A DNA stretch of 64,000 nt from Pseudoalteromonas aurantia 208 (GTDB taxonomy: Bacteria; Pseudomonadota; Gammaproteobacteria; Enterobacterales; Alteromonadaceae): the NCBI RefSeq assembly GCF_014858725.1, contig NZ_AQGV01000010.1:62001-126000 (forward strand), in the 5' to 3' direction. Positions 42,095 through 50,581 of this stretch are shown piece after piece. The notes beneath the pieces are model-generated. The model was not told the DNA's origin. It worked only from the letters and a program-made list of their open reading frames with translations, and made no database searches. Each line of letters starts with the position of its first letter. Positions within the stretch are counted from its first letter, which is position 1. Position numbers and translations under genes: made by a program.

Positions 42095-43399
42095 TTAAAG
42101 CTTTATGGGTATCAGGGTACCCGCCACAACCGTATCATTATCAAGTACAAAATGACCCTCCCAGAGATTGTTACTCCATTCAATCACATCGAAATTCGCT
42201 TCACCCAACTCATTTGTGGGTAATTGGTTCACAGAGTCACCTTGAGACACAGTCCCAAACTGCCATGGTTTTAAACTCTGTAATAACTGGCTGCCTCCTT
42301 TCAATTCCATATTCGTACTTGTTAAAGGATCTAATAATTCAATTGATGTCACAGTGCCATAGTGGTTCATCTCAATTTTTTGATGGCACCCAGTCAACAA
42401 AGCACGCTTGCCACTCATCCCAAATAATTGGACTAACGACTTATCTAAGTCAGGGGCTCTCTGCAAGAGTGCCGCTGCGTCTGGACAAGGTAAAGTATCA
42501 AACTTCCCCGTGAGTAAAGAGGTATCTCCAACACTCAAGCCGACCAATTTATCGACGACAGCTTCATCTGATGTCTTTACTTTAACTATTTGCACATTTT
42601 TATACTCGCCTTTCAAGGCTTTAACGCGTGCAGTGGTTAGTTCTTCCCCACTTGAGAAGGCATCTCCCGTCGTCGGATCGTATACCCGAATCCCCTCATT
42701 AGAGAATTCCAAATGATTACGCAAAGCAATGGGCAGTAAAGATTCATTGTATTGATAGCCCACGAATTTGTGATCCGAAAAAAACAACGCATTGTCTCGA
42801 CCAATGAACGCAATATATGCGCCATCAGATAGCGGCCAAAGCAGACTAAAGCGCCCTAAATCTTTTTCAACGGACTGCATCGATTCACCTAACTTAATAC
42901 CAAATATCGCATTATCTGAAATCAAGTTTGATTCTAATTTCAATGGTGCCGTTTTGATCAGTTCCTTATTCACTGAAATTGCATATCCAAGATTTACTTT
43001 CTGCTTTAAATGCATAACATTATTGCTAAACAAATCTAAAGAGGTTGTGTTTACTCGAGGAATATCCTTCGCACAAGAGGTCACTGGAAGAAACTCAGCT
43101 TTGGCAACAAGCGCATCTTCACTATGACTTTTAAACCTCATCGACTTAATCATCATTGATGTATTATATTGTGCTAATGCCTTTGTTGCTTTTTCAAATA
43201 ACCGTTGCTTTACATGCGCAATCTGCTCGAATTCGGTTTCTTTCTTTTTTGTGAAATACATCGCTGAAAGTGATATAGTTTTTGCGCTAAATGTCACTTC
43301 GCATTCACTTCCTTTTGGGTAGATATCATGGGCAATTGTTACAGTGGATAAAGCACTCATACCGACGCACAGAGCCACTGGTAGTTTTTTTATTATCAT
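42095..43399 (-). CDS. Secreted protein of unknown function
   Basis: 434 residues from the ATG at 43399, with AAAGGA eight bases upstream. A TTG two codons earlier also lies in the frame. A signal peptide (about 1-22, IIKKLPVALCVGMSALSTVTIA) predicts a periplasmic or secreted location. I recognise no domain. It has Cys residues spaced through the chain (for example GSECEVTF, VTSCAKD, LPCPDAA, LTGCHQKIE), which may form disulfides in the periplasm. The central part has IFGIKLGESMQSVEKDLG, reminiscent of short repeats in other secreted proteins that begin with a GxxxGxS turn. The gene is monocistronic and divergent from the MAT2B-like gene. Confidence 0.7.
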   Translation of the reverse strand: MIIKKLPVALCVGMSALSTVTIAHDIYPKGSECEVTFSAKTISLSAMYFTKKKETEFEQIAHVKQRLFEKATKALAQYNTSMMIKSMRFKSHSEDALVAKAEFLPVTSCAKDIPRVNTTSLDLFSNNVMHLKQKVNLGYAISVNKELIKTAPLKLESNLISDNAIFGIKLGESMQSVEKDLGRFSLLWPLSDGAYIAFIGRDNALFFSDHKFVGYQYNESLLPIALRNHLEFSNEGIRVYDPTTGDAFSSGEELTTARVKALKGEYKNVQIVKVKTSDEAVVDKLVGLSVGDTSLLTGKFDTLPCPDAAALLQRAPDLDKSLVQLFGMSGKRALLTGCHQKIEMNHYGTVTSIELLDPLTSTNMELKGGSQLLQSLKPWQFGTVSQGDSVNQLPTNELGEANFDVIEWSNNLWEGHFVLDNDTVVAGTLIPIKL

Positions 43400-43483
43400 A
43401 AACAAAATCCTTTCATTATAGTTATTATCTAGTGAGTCCTTTACTGATAATATACCGTAAATCTCAATTTTAAGAGGCTGTAT

Positions 43484-44356
43484 ATGGATAAAGTAGCAAT
43501 AACAGGTGCAACTGGCTTAATGGGTCGTTCATTAATGACCATTTTAGGGGCTTCTTTTAATACTCAAGGTATTGGCTTTAACCGCGCTAGCGGTAATATT
43601 CACAAACTCGATTTAAACGATGAAGCAGCAATAACTGCGTTTCTTGATGAACATCAACCAGATGCGCTCATTCATGCTGCCGCCGAGCGCAGGCCTGATA
43701 TTTGTGAGCAGGCGCCAGAACAAGCTCTAGCGCTCAATGTCAAAGTCACTGAATTTCTCGCACAGCAATGTAAAAAAAGAAATATACGCCTATTATTTAT
43801 TAGCACAGACTATGTGTTCGATGGTGACAATGCACCTTACGACGAGTTTTCCAAAACAAACCCTCTTAATTTTTATGGACAAAGCAAGCAGCGTGCCGAA
43901 CAAGCTGTACTCGCAACTTGCGGCCAACATACGATTATTCGTGTGCCTGTTTTGTATGGTGATGTAACACATTTAGCTGAGTCAGCGGTCACCGTTATCG
44001 CCGAACAAGTCAATCCACTCAAACACTCAAAACACGATAATTGGGCAATTCGCTACCCAACCCATGTAGAGGATATTGCTTGTACCATTAGAGATTTACT
44101 CAAACACCCTCAGCATCTGGGCGGTATTTTTCACATTTCCAATCATCAAGCCCTCAGTAAATATGAGATGGCGTGTATCATTGCTGATGTTCTAGGCTAC
44201 CCGAAAACGCTACTTGAGCCTCAGTCTAAACCTGAGCACACGGCACAAAGGCCCTATAACTGCGCCCTTAAAGATACTCGACTTAGTAAGCTCAATATCC
44301 AACATCAAAGAGATTTCAACAAAGCCATCGCACAGGTACTTAACAGCAATCGTTGA
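43484..44356 (+). CDS. SDR-family NAD(P) sugar-nucleotide reductase-like protein, MAT2B/RmlD type
   Basis: 290 residues with an N-terminal Rossmann motif ITGATGLMGRSL, HAAAERRPDICEQAPEQAL, the YxxxK pair in NFYGQSKQRAEQAV, and STDYVFDG. The segments AERRPD, RVPVLYGDVTHLAESAVTV and KYEMACIIADVLGYP resemble, from memory, animal MAT2B, the regulatory beta subunit of methionine adenosyltransferase, as well as RmlD-type dTDP-4-dehydrorhamnose reductases. Catalysis or regulation cannot be decided by eye. It precedes the NAPE-PLD-like lipoprotein gene by 62 bases, with a strong hairpin in between. Confidence 0.82.
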   Translation: MDKVAITGATGLMGRSLMTILGASFNTQGIGFNRASGNIHKLDLNDEAAITAFLDEHQPDALIHAAAERRPDICEQAPEQALALNVKVTEFLAQQCKKRNIRLLFISTDYVFDGDNAPYDEFSKTNPLNFYGQSKQRAEQAVLATCGQHTIIRVPVLYGDVTHLAESAVTVIAEQVNPLKHSKHDNWAIRYPTHVEDIACTIRDLLKHPQHLGGIFHISNHQALSKYEMACIIADVLGYPKTLLEPQSKPEHTAQRPYNCALKDTRLSKLNIQHQRDFNKAIAQVLNSNR

Positions 44357-44375
44357 ACGTGCGTATCGAAATACA

Positions 44376-44404
44376 GTATAGTGGCTCGATAAGCGCCACT
44401 ATAC
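44376..44404 (+). repeat. 10-bp perfect inverted repeat before the metallo-hydrolase lipoprotein gene
   Basis: GTATAGTGGC and GCCACTATAC enclose a 9-base loop and lie just before the AGGAG ribosome site (44410). There is no T-run, so it is unlikely to be a terminator. It could be an operator or an mRNA structure controlling the next gene. Confidence 0.6.
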
Positions 44405-44418
44405 GACACAGGAGTATC

Positions 44419-45573
44419 ATGCTCGCACGATTAAAATACGTTGCCATCAGCACATTTGTTGCTGGTTTAACTGCATGCCAAACTCTACCAATTAAAACGA
44501 TTGATAATCCTAATTTTAATAAAAATAGTCTCGGAAAGTTTAGCAATCAATATCCAAGTCCATTTAATGGGCATGGCCCCCACCATCCTTATGACAACAT
44601 TGAGTTTCTTGAACGCCATGAAATTGAAAAAGTAGAACCTAATTTTATTAATATCGGGTCATTCACCGGCTTACGTAAAGATACCGGCTTCAATTATCAG
44701 GATCTGGTATACCCAACACCACGTATCGATGAAACTGCGCGTCAAACATTAACCTGGTTAGGCCATGCAAGCTTTCTCGTGCAACAACGCCATACCGACG
44801 CCTTTTTAACCGACCCTGTTTTTGGTGAATTTGACGGTTTTGTCGGCTGGTTAGCACGGCGTATCAACGATGATATGGCAAGGCAGGGACCGGCACCGAT
44901 AAAAACAGCTCAGTTGCAATTTGTAGATGGTGTCGTCATTTCTCATAATCATTATGATCACTTAAGTGAACAAACGTTAAACCAGTTGGCCACAGATACA
45001 CAGCTACTTCTTCCGTTAGCCGTCACAGACAATGTCGATTACAAGCAAGGCCCTATTACAGAGATGGACTGGTACACACAAACGTCAGTCGGTAACACGG
45101 ATATTCATTTTTTACCTGCCCACCATTTTTCTCGACGAGGTTTAACCGATTGGAATAAAACACTGTGGGGATCCTGGTTATTTGATGACGGTGAGCATAC
45201 TGTCTTTTTTGCCGGCGATACGGGTTACAGTCAAATTTATAAAGATATAAAAGCCCAATTTAACGGCTTTGATGTTTGCTTAATGCCCATAGTGGCATAT
45301 GACCACAATTATCGTAGTATTCACTTGGCACCCGAAGATGCTGTCAAAGCTGCGCAAGACCTTGCTTGTAAAGTCTTTATTCCGTGGGGTTACGGTACTT
45401 GGCTTTTAGGCTATGAGCACGTTAACGAACCATTAAGGCGTTTAAAGAAAGCGTTTAAAGACATTAACCCCAACATGCACCTAAAAATAATGCAAATAGG
45501 TGAGAGCATCCGCTATACCGATCTGCTCCCCCCTCCCAATGTAAAAACTAATGTGGAACAAATCGCTGACTGA
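44419..45573 (+). CDS. Metallo-beta-lactamase-fold lipoprotein, NAPE-PLD/UlaG-like
   Basis: 384 residues from the ATG at 44419, which has AGGAG seven bases upstream. An in-frame start at 44353 is less likely because it would precede the lipoprotein signal. The lipobox LTAC places the lipidated Cys near 20. The fold carries TWLGHASFLVQQ, the metal motif VVISHNHYDHLS (HxHxDH), FAGDTGYS and a late His region. The pattern matches the NAPE-PLD-like branch, which cleaves phospholipid head groups in animals. In bacteria the substrate is unproven. Its 3' end overlaps the convergent glycosyltransferase by 26 bases. Confidence 0.85.
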   Translation: MLARLKYVAISTFVAGLTACQTLPIKTIDNPNFNKNSLGKFSNQYPSPFNGHGPHHPYDNIEFLERHEIEKVEPNFINIGSFTGLRKDTGFNYQDLVYPTPRIDETARQTLTWLGHASFLVQQRHTDAFLTDPVFGEFDGFVGWLARRINDDMARQGPAPIKTAQLQFVDGVVISHNHYDHLSEQTLNQLATDTQLLLPLAVTDNVDYKQGPITEMDWYTQTSVGNTDIHFLPAHHFSRRGLTDWNKTLWGSWLFDDGEHTVFFAGDTGYSQIYKDIKAQFNGFDVCLMPIVAYDHNYRSIHLAPEDAVKAAQDLACKVFIPWGYGTWLLGYEHVNEPLRRLKKAFKDINPNMHLKIMQIGESIRYTDLLPPPNVKTNVEQIAD

Positions 45574-46387
45574 ACATTTTTATTACGCTATTTGGTAAAG
45601 GGTACTTCTTATAAACAACCGCCAAATAGTCCTGCCATGCCCGTATTTTCAAATTAGTAACTTGCTCCACGGGCAAAAGGTTATGATATAAATTGCCAAA
45701 ATCTTTCAAAAACTGTACATCTCGTCGACGGCTATTTTTAGCATACCCTTTCCCTGCATAATGTATAAAGTCAGCCTCTAAATAATCATCAGATCCAAAC
45801 ATATCCATACGGTTAAATGCTTTGTCCAACGACGCATGCTTTATTGAGTGCCTATGTAATAGATAATTAAAATAGCTTTGATCATAGTGAGTTATCTCAT
45901 TACAGATACGCTGTAAGTCATCTAACTTTGTTTTTTCAAACAAACCGCTCTCTTTTGAAGTAAGAATAATGCCAGCATTATAATAAACAAACCGTTCATT
46001 ATTTTTAGGCCAACAAACATCACCTAACGCATCACAGACCAACGCAATATCGTTATCTCGATCTTGTACCACCCCTTCATCAAACCAATAAGTTGTTTCT
46101 CGATCTGTGTATAGCTCAAACACATTCCGTGCATTAGGCGTAATTAATACATCTGCATCTACATAAAGAACACGATCATATTCACGAAGCAGGTCACCAA
46201 TACGCAGCTTTTCTGTCCAAGCAGGACTGGCATTATATTTTGGCTTCTCAATAGAGATTGGGAAATGAAGTTGATCTGAAATAATTAAATCTGCGCCGAC
46301 CTTATCGGCATAATAGCGGAAGCTAGCAATCGCAGCCCGATACATTGGGTTATCACCTATCGCTAAAGTAAATATGGCTTTTTTCAC
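45548..46387 (-). CDS. Glycosyltransferase, GT8-like
   Basis: 279 residues, started at a GTG (46387) preceded by AGGAT. The nucleotide-sugar pocket and DxD metal motif are visible in DRVLYVDADVLI (about 90-100), and KYNASPAWTEKLRIGDLL resembles family 8 transferases (glycogenin/LPS type). Other features are YYNAGIILTSKES and HYDQSYFNYLL, which occur in the acceptor region of the same family. There is no membrane helix. No surface-polysaccharide cluster surrounds it, so the acceptor is unknown. It lies next to an IS remnant, which may mark acquired or rearranged DNA. Confidence 0.78.
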   Translation of the reverse strand: MKKAIFTLAIGDNPMYRAAIASFRYYADKVGADLIISDQLHFPISIEKPKYNASPAWTEKLRIGDLLREYDRVLYVDADVLITPNARNVFELYTDRETTYWFDEGVVQDRDNDIALVCDALGDVCWPKNNERFVYYNAGIILTSKESGLFEKTKLDDLQRICNEITHYDQSYFNYLLHRHSIKHASLDKAFNRMDMFGSDDYLEADFIHYAGKGYAKNSRRRDVQFLKDFGNLYHNLLPVEQVTNLKIRAWQDYLAVVYKKYPLPNSVIKMFSQRFVPH

Positions 46388-46504
46388 GAGAAATCCTATT
46401 CCATTGTATCGCTCTATGATTCAGCACATCAGGACTCCACGCAACCCTACATTACAATTTTAAACAATTCTCATAATATAATTACAACTCATTAGTATCG
46501 CTAC

Positions 46505-46795
46505 TGGACTTCCCAGCTTTCACTAGACAGTTTTTAATTCAGAATAATACGCTTCTTCAAACTTAGCAGGTGAAACACCGCCTGTATGTGAATGGCGCTT
46601 TTTTGGATTGTAAAACATTTCTATAAAATTGAATATCTCAGCTTTCGCATCTTCGCGTGTCGAGTATATCTTACGCTTAATTATTCGCTTTTTAATCGTC
46701 GCAAAAAAACTTTCCACAACCGCATTATCATGACAATTCCCTGCGCGACTCATTGATGGCACGAGTTTATACTCTTTCATAAATGCGAGATCTTT
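46505..46795 (-). mobile_element. IS3-family insertion-sequence remnant (3' end only)
   Basis: The piece contains the last part of an IS3-type transposase (next entry) and, at 46505-46529, TGGACTTCCCAGCTTTCACTAGACA, which I read as the terminal inverted repeat after the transposase stop. The matching left end, orfA and most of orfB are absent. The inner boundary is about 46785-46795, where the frame changes from a phosphopantetheinyl transferase to transposase. So an IS inserted in that gene and was then largely deleted, together with the C-terminal half of its target. Confidence 0.82.
46523..46780 (-). pseudogene. IS3-family transposase (OrfB), C-terminal fragment
   Basis: 85 residues, MKEYKLVPSMSRAGNCHDNA followed by VVESFFATIKKRI, ending in ...RHSHTGGVSPAKFEEAYY. 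This is the end of the integrase core with the third catalytic acid, Glu in NAVVESFF. The first two catalytic Asp residues are missing, so it cannot be active. The reading frame continues upstream for only a few codons (about DLAF) before merging into the other gene. Confidence 0.88.
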
Positions 46796-47214
46796 TCATC
46801 CTCTGAAAAGACAGTGTGACCAAGGCGTATTAAATTTCGCTTAAACCTGATTCGCTCAACATCGACCCCAATTGGGTTCTTTTTACTTAACGCGCACGCT
46901 AACACGTTATCGCTATGAGAAAGATTAAACTCCAGTGATAAACCTTCATTGACCAACTGCGGCTTCCCATGCAAACCCCGCTCAAATTGAATCGCTTGTG
47001 GCGCTAACCCTGTGTACTTCGCAAGTACTGATCTTAAGAATGCGCGAGATACAATTTTGACTAACTTCTCCTACGGCCTTCTTATTAATGCAATCGCTTC
47101 TAAATCTGACTCCGTTAACATCGCCTCTAGCTCACCGATGGCATGATTTTCCTGAAATAAGCTCACTGAGGTTTGCCAAATATCTATTTGATTTTCATCT
47201 AGGCTTAATAACAT
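46777..47214 (-). pseudogene. 4'-phosphopantetheinyl transferase (Sfp type), disrupted
   Basis: Sfp-type enzymes load phosphopantetheine from CoA onto carrier proteins of fatty-acid, polyketide or peptide synthases. Translation from the ATG at 47214 gives MLLSLDENQIDIWQTSVSLF, then an in-frame TAG at 47071-47073 (codon 48). The frame then continues as EKLVKIVSRAFLRSVLAKYT, HGKPQLVNEG, FNLSHSDN and GVDVERI, the family signature. The frame runs straight through the amber, so it is a stop substitution, not a frameshift. The 3' half after FSEDEK, which would include the second magnesium Glu/Lys motif, is gone, replaced by the IS3 remnant. It is therefore broken twice. It starts 12 bases after the LolA-like gene and was likely in the same operon. 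An amber suppressor cannot rescue the truncated 3' end. Confidence 0.88.
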
Positions 47215-47225
47215 TTACTACCTCC

Positions 47226-47981
47226 TTACTCAGTTAGTAGGCGATCCAAGTCACTTCGTATCAAGATTTGAGGATTAAACAACCTATCTGGTACAGAAAT
47301 CGGTTCGATTAAATCATATTCAATCACTGTTTTATGCCCTTTGCGCATTTCATCGTGTAACGCCATTGCCGTCACCTTCTGTTTGCCATTACGTTCACCT
47401 TGCTGAAATTGAGCCGTCTTGGCATGCATGCCTGAACGTAAATACAATTCAGCCTCTTCAGGAAAGTAATTATCTTTGCGTACATTAAGTATAATTTTTT
47501 GATAGCTGAGCTTAGGCGATATGGCATGAAGCTCAAACTGCCACAATGAGCCTATATCCGTTGTTTGCTTGACGGTATAATCTTCACTCCAGCTGAGCGT
47601 AGCAATATCGCCAAGGGATGCTTCCCCTAACAACTTTTGCATTGGTGTTATCCGGATCGGGCGACGGCTTTTAGGCATGAACATCCAATAATCACTGCCT
47701 TTCATCAGTACTTTTTGGCCTTTTTCAGAATCAGACTTAAACACAACCAGTGAGCGCTTTGCTGAAGTTGAATAAACGTCATATTGCTTTGAATTTCGCA
47801 ACTCATCTTGCTTATAAGCACGAACCGTCGCCGAAACTTTGACGGTGTTAGATTCGCTCCTATAGGCATCGACCGCTTTAAGTACCTGTAAAGGATTTAC
47901 ATCAACCTGAGCTATCGCACCCCATGAGCAGCTGCTCACCAAACATATCGATAGCATATTATTAATCATCTTTTTATACAT
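47226..47981 (-). CDS. Periplasmic outer-membrane lipoprotein-sorting-like protein (LolA-like, COG2834 type)
   Basis: 251 residues with a signal peptide (about 1-24). The remainder fits the LolA-like fold, an open beta barrel that shelters acyl chains in transit: SLVVFKSDSEKGQKVLMKGS, DYWMFMPKSRRPIRITPMQK and GEASLGDIATLSWSEDYTVK are typical of the outer-membrane lipoprotein-sorting proteins of COG2834. These are distinct from true LolA and often accompany membrane exporters. The ATG overlaps the permease stop by 8 bases, with GGAGG nine bases before, so the two are coupled. Cargo is unknown. Confidence 0.85.
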   Translation of the reverse strand: MYKKMINNMLSICLVSSCSWGAIAQVDVNPLQVLKAVDAYRSESNTVKVSATVRAYKQDELRNSKQYDVYSTSAKRSLVVFKSDSEKGQKVLMKGSDYWMFMPKSRRPIRITPMQKLLGEASLGDIATLSWSEDYTVKQTTDIGSLWQFELHAISPKLSYQKIILNVRKDNYFPEEAELYLRSGMHAKTAQFQQGERNGKQKVTAMALHDEMRKGHKTVIEYDLIEPISVPDRLFNPQILIRSDLDRLLTE

Positions 47982-49188
47982 GGCTAAGCGCCTCCGTAAT
48001 TGATTTTGAACTTCCCTTATATGCAGCCCTGAATGCCGCTAGTACACATACAACCACCATCACGCTCATCACCGAAAGTGCTATTTCCCACGAAAAAGTT
48101 ATCGTTAATGGATAGCCTTGATTACTGCCTGGCGGTGGTGGCATTTCTAGACCTAGATATACCAAGCCCCATGACACAATGATTGAAATAACGATACCTA
48201 TGGCCGCGCCCAAAAAGCCTATAATGCTCGATTCCAGAATAAAATTACGAATGATCTCCCATTGATAAGACCCCATTGCTGCAACAGTCCCTATTTCTCG
48301 TGTTCTTTCTGTAACGGTCATTGCCATAGTATTGGATATTGAAAAGAAAACTAATAACACCATAATACCGCCTAACAATCCGAATATACGGTTATATAAA
48401 GCCTTAACTGACTGATAATAAAATGCCTTTTCCCACCAAGGTACAAATAGTAGTGACTGGTCACGAGATTGATACTGTGCCACTTTTCGTTGCGTTGCGT
48501 TGAGGTCAAAAAGATACACCGACAGTGAACTCACTTTATTGGTATATAGTAGTGATTGCGCATCAGATAACTTGACGTATAACTGTCGTTTATCCAAGTC
48601 AGGCACACCTGTGGTATAAATACCACGAACCACAAAATCAAGTGCGTTAAGCGCCCCATCGGTGGTGGTTGACATAAGTGTCACATAGTCTCCAACCTTT
48701 ACTTTTAAGCTTCGAGCCAAATCCTTTCCTAACACAATTTGCGCTTGATTCTCATCTCCAAAATCAGATAATGCTTGCCCCGAGAGCATGCTCAAGAATG
48801 GGCCTTTTACCATAAACTCTTCAGGTTCTACACCTAAGCCAATGAATATTGAGCTCTTTTCACCATTGGAAATAAGTCCATTAAAGTTGATTCTTGGTAA
48901 AATACTTTTAATTTCTTCATCTTCAGCCAATTGGCTGCGCAGCACTTGCGTATCAGACAACCCATACTCTAGTGGCGTATCTTCCTCTTCTTCAAAGAAT
49001 TTGGCATGTGTAATAATGAAGTTACCTTCATCCCTCGCTGCTTTCTCGGCGAGAGACTCATACGTGAACAATGCAAATCCGCTGGTCGTTAAGATTGCTG
49101 CAACCGCAACCGCTGAAACAAGTATGGTAAAGAGCGAGCGTCGCCCATTTCTGAGCACATTTAAAAATGCAAAAATAATCCAACGCAT
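47974..49188 (-). CDS. ABC transporter permease, FtsX/MacB type
   Basis: 404 residues from the ATG at 49188 (TAATG overlap with the ATPase stop). A longer open frame to 49266 is inside the ATPase gene and not real. It has the MacB/LolC layout: a first membrane helix (about 17-40), a large periplasmic domain (about 45-280), and three C-terminal helices (about 280-305, 330-355, 370-393) with the FtsX motif NTMAMTVTERTREIGTVAAM. This type does not translocate through a channel but transmits ATP-driven motion to the periplasm, as in lipoprotein release by LolCDE or macrolide/toxin extrusion by MacB. Partners are the adjacent ATPase and LolA-like protein. Confidence 0.9.
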   Translation of the reverse strand: MRWIIFAFLNVLRNGRRSLFTILVSAVAVAAILTTSGFALFTYESLAEKAARDEGNFIITHAKFFEEEEDTPLEYGLSDTQVLRSQLAEDEEIKSILPRINFNGLISNGEKSSIFIGLGVEPEEFMVKGPFLSMLSGQALSDFGDENQAQIVLGKDLARSLKVKVGDYVTLMSTTTDGALNALDFVVRGIYTTGVPDLDKRQLYVKLSDAQSLLYTNKVSSLSVYLFDLNATQRKVAQYQSRDQSLLFVPWWEKAFYYQSVKALYNRIFGLLGGIMVLLVFFSISNTMAMTVTERTREIGTVAAMGSYQWEIIRNFILESSIIGFLGAAIGIVISIIVSWGLVYLGLEMPPPPGSNQGYPLTITFSWEIALSVMSVMVVVCVLAAFRAAYKGSSKSITEALSHV

Positions 49189-49883
49189 TAGCTTGCCTTC
49201 CTTGTATCTAATTGAGGTTGCACTTCTTGCAGCATGCCATCGGCAAGATCCAATACTCGATGACAACGATCTGTCATACGATGATCATGTGTGGCAACAA
49301 TAAATGTACTCCCCATGTCATTACCTAAATCTCTCATAAGATCAATCACCATATTTGCTGTCGACGTATCTAAGTTTGCTGTTGGTTCATCCGCAATAAC
49401 GATTTCAGGTCGTTTGACCAAAGCCCTCGCGATGGCAACTCGTTGTTGCTGACCCCCAGAGAGCTGATCTGGCCGTTTCGAAATATGATCTTTTAAGCCA
49501 ACCTTATGCGCAATTTCAATTACCTGATCCATACGTTGACGCTTATTCATATCTAGCATGAGTAATGGATATTCAATATTTTCAAGCACCGACATCACAG
49601 GGATTAAGTTATATCTTTGAAAGATAAAACCTAATTTTTCACGGCGAATTTGGGTTAAGTCATTTTTATTCTTTGGAATGGGAGAATTGTTTAACCAGAT
49701 GTCTCCTTCATATTGATCATCGAGTAGACCACAAATATTCAACAATGTTGACTTTCCGCTGCCCGAAGGCCCACACAGCGCCACAGTTTCACCCTTGCGA
49801 ATATTTGCCGACACACCTTTTAAAGCAGCAACGGTCACATCCCCCGTTGTATAAGATTTTTTTATATTGTTAAAACTAAGCAT
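49188..49883 (-). CDS. ABC transporter ATP-binding protein, LolD/MacB type
   Basis: 231-residue ATPase. Walker A is GPSGSGKST (about 38-46), the Q-loop is in LGFIFQRYNLIPVMSV, the ABC signature LSGGQQQRVAIARAL (about 141-155), Walker B VIADEPTANLD and the H-loop in FIVATHDHR. The QRYNLIP stretch and length fit the LolD/MacB-N/FtsE subfamily that pairs with FtsX permeases. The start has AAGGA five bases upstream, inside the end of the preceding gene. It overlaps the permease by one base. Confidence 0.93.
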   Translation of the reverse strand: MLSFNNIKKSYTTGDVTVAALKGVSANIRKGETVALCGPSGSGKSTLLNICGLLDDQYEGDIWLNNSPIPKNKNDLTQIRREKLGFIFQRYNLIPVMSVLENIEYPLLMLDMNKRQRMDQVIEIAHKVGLKDHISKRPDQLSGGQQQRVAIARALVKRPEIVIADEPTANLDTSTANMVIDLMRDLGNDMGSTFIVATHDHRMTDRCHRVLDLADGMLQEVQPQLDTRKAS

Positions 49884-49884
49884 G

Positions 49885-50481
49885 TTAATCCTTTATACCT
49901 GCTGTTGATTGACCTACGACACTTTGAGCCAATGCCATAAATTGTTCAGCCCCTTTTGCATCGTCCAACTTTTTAGCGGCAATCGAAGCACAGCGGTAAG
50001 CTGACGCTTGTAAAGTAGGCTCTAAGCTGCCAAATTGCGATTTTTGCTCCATGACTTGGTTGAGCAGGTAACGTCCATGTTCAGCCCGATTCATCATTTT
50101 TGGTAATTGAGAAAAAGTACAACCAGCTGTTACGTTCACTCTTGCATGCTGAAGGTAAGGTAAATCTTTTGCTTGCTTAATCGCTTTACTCAACTTAGCA
50201 ATGCCTTTTTCTGCAAATTTCATTTTCTGCCACGGCTTATTGGTATATCTCGCTTGCGTTGTTTCAGAACTGCCTAATAAGGCCAATACCACAGGGTTAG
50301 GTGACGCTTCATTAATCTTTGTCAAAGCATTGAATGCTGCCTGGTTCTTCTCTTGATCTCCTGACAGTCCTTGCTGATATGCGCTCAATACATCCGCAGG
50401 TATTGATGACGCAAAAGTAGGCGCTGAGCCTACCAGTGAAAGTCCCGAAAAAAGTAATGTGATTATTGATTGCTTAGTCAT
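49885..50481 (-). CDS. Secreted helical protein of unknown function in the ABC operon
   Basis: 198 residues from the ATG at 50481 (GGATG about 7 bases upstream), 201 from the ATG at 50490. A signal peptide (about 1-25) ends near TFASS. The mature part is strongly alpha-helical and TPR-like (AFNALTKINEASPNPVVLAL, LLGSSETTQARYTNKPWQKM, RCASIAAKKLDDAKGAEQFM) with two Cys residues that could pair. It is one base before the ATPase start, so it is coupled to the exporter. A periplasmic accessory or the cargo-handling partner is possible. I recognise no family. Confidence 0.78.
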   Translation of the reverse strand: MTKQSIITLLFSGLSLVGSAPTFASSIPADVLSAYQQGLSGDQEKNQAAFNALTKINEASPNPVVLALLGSSETTQARYTNKPWQKMKFAEKGIAKLSKAIKQAKDLPYLQHARVNVTAGCTFSQLPKMMNRAEHGRYLLNQVMEQKSQFGSLEPTLQASAYRCASIAAKKLDDAKGAEQFMALAQSVVGQSTAGIKD

Positions 50482-50541
50482 ATGATTCATCCGTTGTTAT
50501 AATATTGATGTATACATATTAAGGCGTGAAACAACACTATG

Positions 50542-50577
50542 GGTAAGGAGGTGACAGTCGGTAGTTTATGAGTGATA
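50542..50577. promoter_or_regulatory. Possible LytTR-regulator site upstream of the secreted protein-ABC operon
   Basis: The plus strand carries GGTAAGGAGGTGACA (50542-50556) and a second AGTGATA (50571-50577) whose spacing of 21 bases is two helical turns, as is usual for LytTR response regulators that bind imperfect direct repeats. The first copy matches 12 of 15 bases with GTTAAGAAGGTGATA upstream of the barrel gene. This is inference from a small motif. Confidence 0.4.
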
Positions 50578-50581
50578 AAAG

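Noticed and set aside
46777..46974. A 65-codon frame read as a small stand-alone protein
   Set aside because: It is the surviving middle of the phosphopantetheinyl transferase. Reading continues upstream through the amber codon, and its start is a TTG without a ribosome site.
47974..49266. Longer permease starting at 49266
   Set aside because: The additional 26 residues lie inside the ATPase gene, and the TAATG overlap start has a good ribosome site.
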